Origin: Nakamurella flavida | Lineage (GTDB): Bacteria > Actinomycetota > Actinomycetes > Mycobacteriales > Nakamurellaceae | NCBI RefSeq assembly: GCF_030811475.1 | Contig: NZ_JAUSQV010000001.1 | Coordinates: 1,883,501-1,947,500 of the forward strand | DNA: 64,000 bases | Direction of reading: 5' to 3' | In this document: piece after piece, positions 1 to 7,887 of the stretch | How the letters are laid out: each line of letters begins with the position of its first letter | Numbering within the stretch: the stretch's first letter is position 1 | The notes under the pieces: model-generated | What the model saw: only the letters and a program-made list of their open reading frames with translations | The model's database searches: none | What the model was told of the DNA's origin: nothing | Program-made: the position numbers and the translations under genes

Positions 1-458
1 CCGCGCCCGGCGGCACGACCGGCACGACCGGCACGACCGGCGGGACGGGCACGGCGCCCGGCGGCACCACCGGCACGACCCGGGGCGGCATGGGCGGCGG
101 GTCGAGTACCGGTGCCGAGCTGATCGCCCTGCTGAACGCCACCGACACCCGTTGGTCCGCAGCTGCTCTCGGGTCACAGAGCGCGGCCGGGTACGTGCTG
201 AACTCGGACACCGCCGTGATGGCCATCGGCGGCTGGGGCGGGAGCGACCCGGCCCCGACGCTGGCGGAGTTCCAGCAGTACGTGGCCGACGGCGACATCA
301 CGTACTTCATCGCCGGCGGCGGGATGGGTGGCGGCGGCATGGGCGGCGGCGGGACCACCAGCACGGGCAGCGAGATCAGTGCGTGGGTGACGGCGAACTT
401 CACCGCCACCACCGTCGGCGGCACCACCGTCTACGACCTCACGGCGCCCACCGGCTGA
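1..458 (+). CDS. C-terminal end of a GT39-type (ArnT/PMT-like) membrane glycosyltransferase, partial
   Basis: The reading frame is open from base 3 and ends at TGA 456-458, so only the last ~150 residues are present and the start lies before the window. A Gly/Thr-rich linker encoded by repeated GGCACGACC units (bases ~10-85) is followed by a compact domain containing GAELIALL, LGSQSA, AIGGWGG and FIAGGGMGGG. The tail reads ISAWVTANF...TVYDLT. This Gly-rich tail is typical of the C-terminal extracytoplasmic domain of actinobacterial glycosyltransferase family 39 proteins (YkcB-like), which move mannose or other sugars from polyprenyl-phosphate donors outside the membrane. The catalytic membrane part is not visible, so donor and acceptor cannot be given. 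A strong terminator follows at 510-539. Confidence 0.72.
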   Translation, partial: APGGTTGTTGTTGGTGTAPGGTTGTTRGGMGGGSSTGAELIALLNATDTRWSAAALGSQSAAGYVLNSDTAVMAIGGWGGSDPAPTLAEFQQYVADGDITYFIAGGGMGGGGMGGGGTTSTGSEISAWVTANFTATTVGGTTVYDLTAPTG

Positions 459-509
459 CCCGGCACCGAGACGCCGGTCGGGACGCCCCCTCGACCCCGA
501 CCGGACCGC

Positions 510-539
510 ACGGACCCGGGCCGCACGGCCCGGGTCCGT
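510..539 (+). terminator. Rho-independent-like terminator after the glycosyltransferase gene
   Basis: There is a perfect 13-bp inverted repeat (510-522 with 527-539) and a 4-nt loop, starting 52 nt after the glycosyltransferase stop. No clear T-tract follows, as is common in high-GC actinobacteria. Confidence 0.7.
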
Positions 540-602
540 CTGCGTCCGCCCCGCCGGCCGCGCCCGGACCGGTGGCGCGCGCAGGACTCCCGGACCGTGC
601 CC

Positions 603-633
603 TTGACCCTGACGTAGCGTCAGGCGGCATCGT
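603..633 (+). promoter_or_regulatory. MerR-type promoter/operator of the TipA-like gene
   Basis: A -35-like TTGACC (603-608) is followed by a 19-nt spacer and a weak -10 (CATCGT, 628-633). A perfect palindrome CCTGACG-TAG-CGTCAGG (608-624) sits in the spacer. A dyad within an over-long 19-bp spacer is the known MerR-family architecture, in which the regulator untwists its promoter after binding ligand. It lies about 50 nt before the regulator's ATG, which implies autoregulation. Confidence 0.7.
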
Positions 634-684
634 CGTCCGGGTGCGGGGCGAACGACCCCGCAGATCTCGTGAGGAGCAGCAGCG

Positions 685-1470
685 ATGGACCAGAGCCGGG
701 AGCAGTACCCGGTCGGCCGAGTGGCCGAGCTGGCCGGGGTGACGGTGCGGACCCTGCACCACTACGAGCACCTCGGTCTGCTGGTCCCCTCCGCCCGCAC
801 CGGCGCCGGCTACCGCCGGTACTCCGCGGCGGATCTCGACCGGCTGCGGCACGTCCTCTTCTACCGGGAACTGGGTTTCACCCTGGACGAGATCGCGACC
901 CTGATCGACGATCCCGCGGTGGACACCACCGCACACCTGCGCCGGCAACGGGAGTTGTTGCTGCAGCGGACGGATCGCCTGACCCGGATGGTCGCCGCCG
1001 TCGACAAGGAACTGGAGGCACGCACCATGGGCATCGATCTGAGCTCGGAGGAGAAGTTCGAGATCTTCGGACCGACCTACAGCGAGGGCTACGAGCAGGA
1101 GGCGCAGGAGCGCTGGGGTGACACCGAGATGTGGCGGCAGTCGCAGGCCCGCACCTCGCGTTTCACCAAGCAGGACTGGATCGGGATCAAGGAGGCGACG
1201 GACGCACTGAACGCCCGGCTCGGGCAGGCGGTCGCGGCGGGGGTGGCGCCCGACACCGACGCGGGCATGGCCCTGGCCGAGGAGCACCGCGACTCCATCG
1301 CGGTGTTCTACGACTGCCCGCCGGCCATGCACCGCAACCTCGGCGACATGTACGTGGCCGACGAACGGTTCGCCCGTGGCTACGAGGAGGTCACCCCCGG
1401 CCTCACCGCCTGGCTGCGCGACGCCATCCACGCGAACGCGGACCGGCTCGAGGCCGCCGACCGGGCCTGA
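685..1470 (+). CDS. TipA-like MerR family transcriptional regulator
   Basis: This 261-residue protein has an N-terminal MerR winged helix (residues ~8-75, with VGRVAELAGVTVRTLHHYE and GYRRYSAADLDRLR). A coiled-coil dimerisation helix (~76-112) and a TipAS-type ligand-binding domain (~118-258, with EIFGPTYSEGYEQEA and MHRNLGDMYVADERFARGYE) follow. Streptomyces TipAL binds thiopeptides and other amphipathic compounds through this domain and activates its own promoter. A ribosome-binding site (GAGGAG) precedes the chosen ATG. A second in-frame ATG at 1027 (residue 115) has its own Shine-Dalgarno GGAGG at 1014-1018 with 8-nt spacing. It would yield a 147-residue free ligand-binding domain, as TipAS is made in Streptomyces. 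The spacer palindrome upstream supports autoregulation. The ligand is unknown. Confidence 0.88.
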   Translation: MDQSREQYPVGRVAELAGVTVRTLHHYEHLGLLVPSARTGAGYRRYSAADLDRLRHVLFYRELGFTLDEIATLIDDPAVDTTAHLRRQRELLLQRTDRLTRMVAAVDKELEARTMGIDLSSEEKFEIFGPTYSEGYEQEAQERWGDTEMWRQSQARTSRFTKQDWIGIKEATDALNARLGQAVAAGVAPDTDAGMALAEEHRDSIAVFYDCPPAMHRNLGDMYVADERFARGYEEVTPGLTAWLRDAIHANADRLEAADRA

Positions 1471-1493
1471 CCGCGGCTGTCGGCACCGCGCGC

Positions 1494-1555
1494 ACGCGCC
1501 CGGAACTGTCCCTCGCGCCCCCCACGGCGGGCGCGGACGACAGTCCCGGGCGCGT
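1494..1555. repeat. Long hairpin element, copy 1 of a dispersed pair
   Basis: Inverted arms 1494-1510 and 1539-1555 (17 nt, one mismatch) enclose a second stem (1514-1520 with 1529-1535). The loop is 8 nt. The same layout with related sequence occurs at 18641-18704. It lies between the TipA-like gene and the sugar-kinase remnant, whose 3' ends converge, so it could serve as a bidirectional terminator. The resemblance to the second copy suggests a REP/MITE-like repeat instead or as well. Confidence 0.6.
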
Positions 1556-1600
1556 CTGCGAGGTGGGTGGCACGGGGGTCACGGGTCACGGGTCACGGGA

Positions 1601-2278
1601 TCAGCGGATCACCGGGTCGTCCGCCGTCAGCAGTTCCAGCTGGGCGCGGCCGGGCGCTCCCTCCCAGTCCCCGGGGACGGTGCACGCGAAGGCGCCCGCG
1701 GCGTTCCCGGTGGCCAGGCACTGCTCCACCCCGGCTCCGGCCCAGGCCTCGGCCAGGTAGCCGGCCACGAAGGCGTCCCCCGCTCCGACGGTGTCCACGG
1801 CGGTGACCGCCCGGGCCGGGGCGCGGTGGACGACCTCCCCCTGCCGGGCCAGGGCGCCCAGCGACCCGAGGGTGACCACGGCCGTGCGGGCACCCATCTC
1901 CTGCAGCACCCGGGCGCAACGGTCCGGGGGGCCGTCGATGCCCGTCGCGATCGCAGCCTCCCGCAGCCCGGCGAAGACGATGTCGGCGAACGGCAGCACC
2001 GAGGAGTACCACTATGCGGCAGCGGCTTCCGACCAGAGGGCCGACCGTTGGTTCAGGTCCACGCTCACCGGGACACCCGCCGTGCGAGCGGTGCGCACCG
2101 CGTCGTCCACGGTCTGCCGCGCCGTGTCGGACAGGGCCGCGGTGATCCCGGTGACGTGCAGGATGCCCCCGGCCTGGGTGTCACCCTGGACCCGGAACGC
2201 ACCCGCCCCCACCTGCGCCCGGAGGACCAGGACTTCTTCGCCTGGCCGGCGCGGGCCTGACCCGCCCCCGCACAGCAC
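1601..2278 (-). pseudogene. PfkB-family carbohydrate (2-keto-3-deoxygluconate-type) kinase remnant
   Basis: Two segments lie in the same frame. The first reads ILHVTGITAALSDTAR...VDLNQRSALWSEAAAA and stops at TAG (2012-2014). Reading on in frame gives LPFADIVFAGLREAA and then the PfkB ATP/active-site signature DTVGAGDAFVAGYLAE. Together they cover only the C-terminal two thirds of a ribokinase-type kinase. The usual ~90 N-terminal residues, with the first Gly-Gly substrate signature, are absent, and the upstream sequence is already the terminator of the next gene. Truncation plus an internal stop make it a pseudogene, unless the stop is a sequencing error and an alternative start is used. The HVTGIT...ALS...DLN.R..LW pattern resembles KDG kinases. 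The active form would have phosphorylated KDG in a sugar-acid pathway. Confidence 0.82.
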
Positions 2279-2280
2279 GA

Positions 2281-2309
2281 AGGCCCCACCCGGTACGGGT
2301 GGGGCCTTC
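2281..2309 (-). terminator. Terminator downstream of the polysaccharide deacetylase gene
   Basis: A perfect 12-bp stem (2281-2292 with 2298-2309) has a GGTAC loop. It lies about 80 nt past the deacetylase stop on the minus strand and immediately before the kinase remnant. Confidence 0.75.
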
Positions 2310-2388
2310 GGTGTTCGACGGGCCCGCTGGATGCCGCGGTGCCCGCCTGGTCACCGGCGGAGGGTGGCCCGCCGGTGGGTCTGTGGGG

Positions 2389-3672
2389 TCACTCGGCCTG
2401 GCCGGCGACCGGAGCCTGGTCGAGCAGGCTCTGCAGCACGGCCGGGTCCTGCATCTCCATCCAGGCGATGACGTCCTGGTAGGTGGCGCAGTAGACGTCG
2501 GGCTGGCCGCACTTCTCCTTCATGAAGTCCAGGGCCGGCGGGTTGAACGAGTCGCCGTTCCACTTGTTGAAGTGGTTGGCGATGAGGATCGGCGCGCGGT
2601 TGCCGTTGAACACCTTGTCGAACATGAACTCGTACGTGCCCTTGACGATGCCCTGCAGCTCGGGCGCCGTCTCCGGCTCCTCCTGCGCTCCGTTGAACTG
2701 GGCCCAGAAGTTGTAGTCCATGGCCGTGGTCATCTTGCCCAGGCCGGGCGAGTAGACCTGCGGCATGTAGAACTCCCAGATGCCGTCGACCTTCTCCGGC
2801 CAGGCGATGCCGTTGTAGGGCGCCGGGATGGACGAGTCGTACGTCATGCCGAACTGCTTCCACGCCGGGATCAGCGTGTCCAGGGAACCGGTCAGGCAGG
2901 GGGTGCGGCCGCCCTTGACCTCACTGGTGGGCACCTGCAGGTCGGGGGCGTCGGTGTAACCGTTGAGGGTCTTCCAGTCCTTCATGAAGGTGAAGAACTG
3001 GGTGAGTTCGCTCGTCCAGTCGGCGGTGCTCCACTGGTTGCCGCCGGGCAGGTTGTCGTCGCAGAAGTGCCCGTTGTAGTGGGTACCGATCTCGTGCCCG
3101 CGGGAGTACGCCAGGTTGAGGTCGTTGACCTCGGTGACGATCTCCTCCTCGGGGCCGCCGTAGCCGATGGAGGCCTTGCCCGGGGCGTGACCCGGACCGG
3201 TGTACACGGCGGCGTTCTTGGCCGGGTCGCCGAGCAGGTAGATACCGGACAGGAAGCCGGTGAACCGCGAGTTCGACTCGGCGGCGGCGTCCATGAAGGT
3301 GTTCCAGCGCTCGTGCGAGCCGGCGCCGTCGAACGAGAAGATGATGAATTGCGGGGGCTTCTCGCCCGCGGCCAACTTCGTCATCGGCACGTTGCTGGCC
3401 GGGCGACCGTCGGCACCGGCGGTGGTGGCCGGGGCGCTCGACTCGGCCGAGGTGGAGCCGTCCGTGGCCGGGGTGGTGGAGGCCGGATCAGCGGCGGACG
3501 TGGCCGAGCCCGGGTCGGTGCTGGCCTGACCGGGGACGGTCCGGGTGTTGGTCACCGTGACCGGCGCGCCGCTGGCGGTCGTGCTCTGGCTGTTCCGGCT
3601 CTGGATCACCAGCACCGTGGTCACCACGGCCAGCACCACTGCCAACCCCAGGACCAGATATCGGCCTCGCAT
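2389..3672 (-). CDS. Membrane-anchored polysaccharide deacetylase-like protein
   Basis: The ATG at 3672 is preferred over upstream codons because it has a GGGGAG ribosome-binding site and begins MRGRYLVLGLAVVLAVV, a signal-anchor segment. The product is 427 residues. After the anchor comes a Ser/Thr/Ala/Pro-rich linker to residue ~115, then an extracytoplasmic domain opening with QFIIFSFDGAGS. Within it HEIGTHYNGHFC supplies an HxxxxH metal-binding pair like that of NodB/CE4 deacetylases, and FSFDGA resembles their first Asp motif. CE4 enzymes remove N- or O-acetyl groups from peptidoglycan or cell-wall glycans. The rest is divergent, so substrate and even activity are uncertain. It stands alone, with a terminator downstream. 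Confidence 0.75.
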   Translation of the reverse strand: MRGRYLVLGLAVVLAVVTTVLVIQSRNSQSTTASGAPVTVTNTRTVPGQASTDPGSATSAADPASTTPATDGSTSAESSAPATTAGADGRPASNVPMTKLAAGEKPPQFIIFSFDGAGSHERWNTFMDAAAESNSRFTGFLSGIYLLGDPAKNAAVYTGPGHAPGKASIGYGGPEEEIVTEVNDLNLAYSRGHEIGTHYNGHFCDDNLPGGNQWSTADWTSELTQFFTFMKDWKTLNGYTDAPDLQVPTSEVKGGRTPCLTGSLDTLIPAWKQFGMTYDSSIPAPYNGIAWPEKVDGIWEFYMPQVYSPGLGKMTTAMDYNFWAQFNGAQEEPETAPELQGIVKGTYEFMFDKVFNGNRAPILIANHFNKWNGDSFNPPALDFMKEKCGQPDVYCATYQDVIAWMEMQDPAVLQSLLDQAPVAGQAE

Positions 3673-3891
3673 GAACTCCCCGTTCTGCTCGTCTGCGCGG
3701 GCGTCGTGCGACACCCGGGTGCGTGGTCCCGGGATCCCGGTGGACGCGGATCGGGCGGGACGGTGCGCCGCACACCGAGGATGGACGCCCAGGCGCAGCA
3801 CAGGTTGCTCCTGGCAACCCGTGCCAGGGTAGTCACCCGGCGCGTGTCCCCGGGCAGGCTGTCCGCCGTGTCCCCGGGCGATCGGACCCGC

Positions 3892-4671
3892 TCAGGCCGG
3901 AAGTCCGTACCAGGCCCGGCCGTTGTCGGACAGCACCCGGGGAAGATCGTCACCGACCGCCTCGGCGATCGCCAGGAGATCGGCATCGCGGAACGAGCGC
4001 GGCGCCCGCGTGCCGGGCAGATCGGAACCGAACACCAGCGCGGTGGGATCGGTGGCGTGGATGCGGCGCATGGCCTCCACGATCCCGGCTCCCGGTCGGT
4101 CGAAGGCCAGCCGGCCGAAGCCGCTGACCTTGACCTTCGCGCCCCGCGCGACCCGGCCGAGCAGGGCGTCCAGGCCGTCGGCCGTCATCCCGAGGTGGTC
4201 GATGCCGAACGCCGGGAGCCTGTCGAGCACGGGGGCGAGCTGCGGCAGCACGCTGGACTCGACGTAGATCTCGGCGTGCCAGCCGACCAGGTCGTGGGCG
4301 AGCACGGCCTGGTCGACCAGGGTGTCCAGATCGGTGAAGGGGCCGCGGACCAGGTTGAACCGGAGCGCGCGCACCCCCGCGGCGTGCAGGTCGCGGATCA
4401 TCACGGCGTCCGCGCCGGCCGGCAGTTGGGTGACCCCGACCCAGCCGTCGCCGAGTTCGGCCAGGGCAGCCCGCAGATACGTCTGGTCGTCGGCCTGGAA
4501 CGACCCGGACACCACGGCCCCGCCCCGGACGTCGTGGTGGGCCATCGACCGCCGGTAGTCCGCCGCGGTGAACGGGTCGGGCAGGAAGCCGCGGTTGGGC
4601 ACCAGCGGGAACCGGGGGTCGATGACGTGCACGTGGGCGTCGAACAACGGCAGGTCGGGAACGGGGGTCAC
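3892..4671 (-). CDS. Amidohydrolase family 2 (TIM-barrel, ACMSD-like) hydrolase
   Basis: This 259-residue protein starts with GTG (4669-4671). The N-terminal LFDAHVHVID carries the first metal-binding HxH, and VFGSDLPGTRAPR near the end carries the catalytic Asp of the amidohydrolase superfamily. Such proteins hydrolyse lactones or amides or decarboxylate (2-pyrone-4,6-dicarboxylate lactonase and ACMSD relatives). Only 4 nt separate it from the upstream acyl-CoA synthetase, so the two are almost certainly one transcript and may act on the same carboxylic acid. The substrate cannot be told from sequence. Confidence 0.82.
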   Translation of the reverse strand: MTPVPDLPLFDAHVHVIDPRFPLVPNRGFLPDPFTAADYRRSMAHHDVRGGAVVSGSFQADDQTYLRAALAELGDGWVGVTQLPAGADAVMIRDLHAAGVRALRFNLVRGPFTDLDTLVDQAVLAHDLVGWHAEIYVESSVLPQLAPVLDRLPAFGIDHLGMTADGLDALLGRVARGAKVKVSGFGRLAFDRPGAGIVEAMRRIHATDPTALVFGSDLPGTRAPRSFRDADLLAIAEAVGDDLPRVLSDNGRAWYGLPA

Positions 4672-4675
4672 CTGC

Positions 4676-6238
4676 TCACAGGCCCTTGGCCAGTTCGCGC
4701 TTGAGCACCTTGCCGGACGGGCCGAGCGGCATCTGCTCGACGAACTCCACCCGGCGCGGGTACTTGTGCCGCCCCATCTGCTCCCGCGCCCAGGCGATCA
4801 ACTCGACCTCGGTCAGCGCGCCCGCGTCCGCCGTCCGGACCACCACGGCGCACACCTCCTCGCCCTGCACCGCGTCGCTCACGCCGAGGACCGCGACCTG
4901 GGCGACGCCCGGGTGTCCGGCGAGCACCTCCTCGACCTCGCGGGGGTACACGTTGAACCCGCCCCGCAGGATGAGGTCCTTCTTGCGGTCGACGATGGTG
5001 ATGAAACCGTCGGCGTCCTGGGTGCCCAGGTCGCCGGTGCGGAACCAGCCGTCCACCAGCACCTCGGCCGTCGCGGCCGGGTTGTTCAGGTATCCGGCGA
5101 ACACGTTGTGGCCGCGGATGACGATCTCGCCGATCTCCCCGAGGGGCAGCAGGTCGATCCGGCCCTCGACCTCGGCCGCCGCCACCGCCGCCTGCACCCC
5201 CCAGATCCCGCAGCCCACGGTGCCGGGCTTGCGGCCGAACACCTGCTGGTTGAACGTGGCCACCGGCGAGGTCTCCGACAGCCCGTATCCCTCGTAGATG
5301 TCGGCGCCGAAGGTCTCCGCGAACCGCTCGATGACGGTCATCGGCAGGCTCGCCCCACCCGAGATGGCGCGCCGCAGCGTGGGCCGGCGGTCGTCGGCCC
5401 GGGCCGCGGCCAGCAACCCGATGTACATGGTGGGCACGCCCTCGAACACGGTGACCCGTTCGGTGACCAGCAGGTCCAGCGCCGCGGCCGGGTCGAACCG
5501 CGGCAGCAGCACCAGGGTGGCACCGGCGGAGAACCCGGCGTTCATCGCGCAGGTCTGGCCGAAGGAGTGGAACAGCGGCAGGCAGCCCAGGATGACGTCG
5601 TCCGGGGTGAGGTCGATGACCGAGTTGGCCGAGACGGTGGCGTTCATCGTCATGTTCAGCTGGGTGAGGACCGCCCCCTTCGGGGCGCCGGTGGTTCCCG
5701 AGGTGTAGAGGATGACGGCCTCGTCGGTGGCCGCCCGCTCGGTGTAGCTGTCGATCGGGGTGGCCTGGGCCGCCGCCCGGTCCAGGGCGAGCGGGCGCTC
5801 CCCTACTTCCTTCTCCCCCGCCTCCTTCTCCCCCTCCGCCGCCGGCGGGGCCAGCACGGTGAGCAGGGGTACGCCCGCCTGCTGCGCCGCCTGCAGTGCC
5901 TGCGGGATGAGCGGGCCGCCGGCGACGATCATGGTGGCGGCGGAATCGGTGAGGACGTAACCGATCTCGCGCGCGACCAGCAGGGCGTGCACCGGGACCA
6001 CGACGGCCCCCAGCGAGAGCACCGCGTAGTAGACCCGGGGGAAGTCCGGCACGTTCGGCAGCAGCACGGCCACCCGGCCCCCGGGACCGACCCCCTGCTC
6101 GCGCAGGACGGCGGCGTAGCGGCGGGTCTCCTCCCAGAGCCGGGCGTAGGTGATCCGGGAGGGGCCCAGCACGACCGCGTCCCGCTCGGGGTACCGCCGG
6201 GCGGACTCGGCCAGGATCGCGGCCAGGGACAGGGTCAT
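4676..6238 (-). CDS. AMP-dependent acyl-CoA synthetase / acid-CoA ligase
   Basis: This 520-residue ANL-superfamily enzyme activates a carboxylic acid with ATP and then transfers it to CoA. The ATP-binding loop YTSGTTGAPKGAV, the adenylate motif YEGYGLSETSP, the hinge GWFRTGDLG and IVDRKKDLILRGGFNVYP, and the C-terminal lysine motif SGKVLKREL are all intact. The ATG at 6238 begins MTLSLAAILAESARRYP, the usual N-terminus; longer starts give unrelated Gly/Arg-rich sequence. It is the first gene of a two-gene unit with the amidohydrolase, and the C4 operon terminator lies just upstream. Medium- or long-chain fatty acids or an aromatic acid are the likely substrates; specificity is not readable. 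Confidence 0.88.
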   Translation of the reverse strand: MTLSLAAILAESARRYPERDAVVLGPSRITYARLWEETRRYAAVLREQGVGPGGRVAVLLPNVPDFPRVYYAVLSLGAVVVPVHALLVAREIGYVLTDSAATMIVAGGPLIPQALQAAQQAGVPLLTVLAPPAAEGEKEAGEKEVGERPLALDRAAAQATPIDSYTERAATDEAVILYTSGTTGAPKGAVLTQLNMTMNATVSANSVIDLTPDDVILGCLPLFHSFGQTCAMNAGFSAGATLVLLPRFDPAAALDLLVTERVTVFEGVPTMYIGLLAAARADDRRPTLRRAISGGASLPMTVIERFAETFGADIYEGYGLSETSPVATFNQQVFGRKPGTVGCGIWGVQAAVAAAEVEGRIDLLPLGEIGEIVIRGHNVFAGYLNNPAATAEVLVDGWFRTGDLGTQDADGFITIVDRKKDLILRGGFNVYPREVEEVLAGHPGVAQVAVLGVSDAVQGEEVCAVVVRTADAGALTEVELIAWAREQMGRHKYPRRVEFVEQMPLGPSGKVLKRELAKGL

Positions 6239-6358
6239 CGGGGTGGACCACCTCTCACCGGCCTCGTCGCCGTGCGCCCATGGTAGGTCGCCGACCGGTA
6301 CCCGACCGGGTGGACCGCCGCACCCCACCCGACCCCGCCCGCCGGCACCGGACACACG

Positions 6359-6397
6359 ACCGCCCCGGGATGATCTCGCCGATCGGCCCGGGGCGGT
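6359..6397 (-). terminator. Terminator of the C4-sugar operon
   Basis: A perfect 11-bp inverted repeat (6359-6369 with 6387-6397) lies 28 nt after the stop of the RpiB-like gene on the minus strand. It separates the C4 island from the acyl-CoA synthetase transcript. Confidence 0.7.
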
Positions 6398-6424
6398 GGT
6401 GGTGCGATGCGGTACTGGTGCTGC

Positions 6425-6943
6425 TCAGTCGCAGGCGGCGCGGACCAGGTCGTCGGCGGTGGCCAGCTCGGGGGCGCCGTCACCGGTGGCCTCGTAGGCG
6501 CGGATGGCGTCGACCTTGGCCGCGGAGGCCGAGGTGGTGTCGAACTCGTACCCGAGCCACTCGCGGGCGAGCCGGCGGGCCAGCTCGACGCCGATGACCC
6601 GCTGGCCCATGCACAGCACCTGCGCGTCGTTGGACAGCACCGCTCGCTCGACGGAGAACCCGTCGTGGGCGGTCACGGCGCGGACGCCGGGGACCTTGTT
6701 CGCGGCGATGGCCACACCCAGGCCGGTGCCGCAGATGAGCAGCGCGCGGTCCACGGTGCCGTCCGCCACCATGCGGGCGGCGGCCACGGCGACGTGCGGG
6801 TAGGCGGTGGTCTCGTCGCCCTTGACGCCGACGTCGCGGACCTCGGCGACCCGCGGATCCTTCAGCAGATCGGCCTTGATGGTCTCCTTGTACTGCAGGC
6901 CGGCGTCGTCACAGCCGACCACGATCTTCCACTGCTTGCTCAT
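6425..6943 (-). CDS. eryI: RpiB/LacAB-family isomerase, probable D-erythrulose-4-phosphate isomerase
   Basis: This 172-residue protein starts at ATG 6943 ([15 protein letters not shown]). The RpiB fold motifs are present: [14 protein letters not shown] near the N-terminus, [17 protein letters not shown] with the catalytic Cys, then [23 protein letters not shown]. True ribose-5-phosphate isomerase B has a His after the first Asp (SDHAG); here it is Asp. In erythritol and threitol pathways of Brucella and mycobacteria an RpiB homologue beside a TIM homologue converts D-erythrulose-4-phosphate to D-erythrose-4-phosphate (EryI/DerI). The adjacent tetrulose kinase and TIM-like isomerase make that assignment more likely than a pentose isomerase. 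It is last in the operon, before a strong terminator. Confidence 0.8.
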   Translation of the reverse strand: MSKQWKIVVGCDDAGLQYKETIKADLLKDPRVAEVRDVGVKGDETTAYPHVAVAAARMVADGTVDRALLICGTGLGVAIAANKVPGVRAVTAHDGFSVERAVLSNDAQVLCMGQRVIGVELARRLAREWLGYEFDTTSASAAKVDAIRAYEATGDGAPELATADDLVRAACD

Positions 6944-7093
6944 CGCTCTCCCTCTGCTCGTTCGCTGTTCATCGTCTGCTCGTTCATGGCCGTGCACACC
7001 CGTCTGCGAGCGCTGGGCGTCCGGCTGCACCGGCGTGCGGTCCGCAGGTCCGTCGTCCAGTGTCCTCGCCCCGGTCCGGTGTCCGCGACCGGC

Positions 7094-7876
7094 TCAGCCG
7101 CGGACCTCCGCCACCACCCGGCGCAGGTTCGCCGGATCGTGCGCGAACCGACCGAGGAACAGACCGTCCACCGCGCCGTCCAGGGCGGCGAACGTGCCCG
7201 GGCCCGCGCTGCCGCCGTAGATGAAGCGCAGGCCGGCCTGCGGGGTGCCGTTCTCGGCGATCGCCCGCAACGCGTTCACCACCGCGACCACGTGCTCGGG
7301 CGGCGCGGGTTCCGCGGCCCCGATCGCCCACACCGGTTCGTAGGCGAACACGACCGGGCTGCCCGCGGGCAGGGCGGCGAGCACGCTGCGGACCTGCGGC
7401 ACGCACTCCCGCACCGCCGCGTCCACCTGTTCCTGTCCTCCCGGCCCGCCGAGCGCACTGCCGTCACCCAGCTCGCCGACGCACACGATCGGGGTGAGGC
7501 CCGAGCGCGCGGCCGCCGCGGCCTTGGCCGCGGCGATCTCGTCGGTCTCCCCGAACAACCGCCGCCGCTCGGCGTGACCGACCTCGACGAACGAACACCC
7601 GGCGTCGGCCAGCATCGGTGCGGACACCTCACCGGTGTAGGCGCCGGAGTCCTCCCAGAACACGTCCTGGGCGCCGTACGCCACCCCGGTACCGGCGAGC
7701 AGCTCGGCGGCATCGGCGATCGCGAGATAGCTGGGCAGGACGAACATCTCGACCCCGCCGGCCTCGGGCGCCACCTCGGCCACGGCGCGCAGCCAGGTCC
7801 GGGTGCGGGCCCTGTCCAGGTACATCTTGAGGCTGACACCCACCACCGAGGTGCGCGTCGGCTTCGGCTGCGTCAT
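7094..7876 (-). CDS. lerI: Triosephosphate-isomerase-like L-erythrulose-1-phosphate isomerase
   Basis: This 260-residue TIM-barrel protein keeps the catalytic His (VEVGHAERR) and Glu (AYEPVWAIG) and the phosphate-binding IYGGSAGPG. The N-terminal motif is GVSLKMYLDRA rather than the NWKMN of glycolytic enzymes, so the usual active-site Asn is replaced by Ser. That change is what I expect of EryH/LerI-type enzymes, which interconvert L-erythrulose-1-phosphate and D-erythrulose-4-phosphate. It starts 11 nt after the upstream epimerase gene and precedes the RpiB-like isomerase, the usual pairing of these two steps. A second glycolytic TpiA is possible but less likely in this context. Confidence 0.8.
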   Translation of the reverse strand: MTQPKPTRTSVVGVSLKMYLDRARTRTWLRAVAEVAPEAGGVEMFVLPSYLAIADAAELLAGTGVAYGAQDVFWEDSGAYTGEVSAPMLADAGCSFVEVGHAERRRLFGETDEIAAAKAAAAARSGLTPIVCVGELGDGSALGGPGGQEQVDAAVRECVPQVRSVLAALPAGSPVVFAYEPVWAIGAAEPAPPEHVVAVVNALRAIAENGTPQAGLRFIYGGSAGPGTFAALDGAVDGLFLGRFAHDPANLRRVVAEVRG

Positions 7877-7887
7877 GACGGCTCCGA

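Noticed and set aside
1576-1598. Three tandem GGGTCAC heptamers
   Set aside because: They are very short and lie just past the kinase remnant's stop. No regulatory context could be supported.
6425-7876. Ribose-5-phosphate isomerase B and glycolytic triosephosphate isomerase
   Set aside because: Changes in the N-terminal active-site motifs and the adjacent DhaKL kinase fit erythrulose-phosphate isomerases better.
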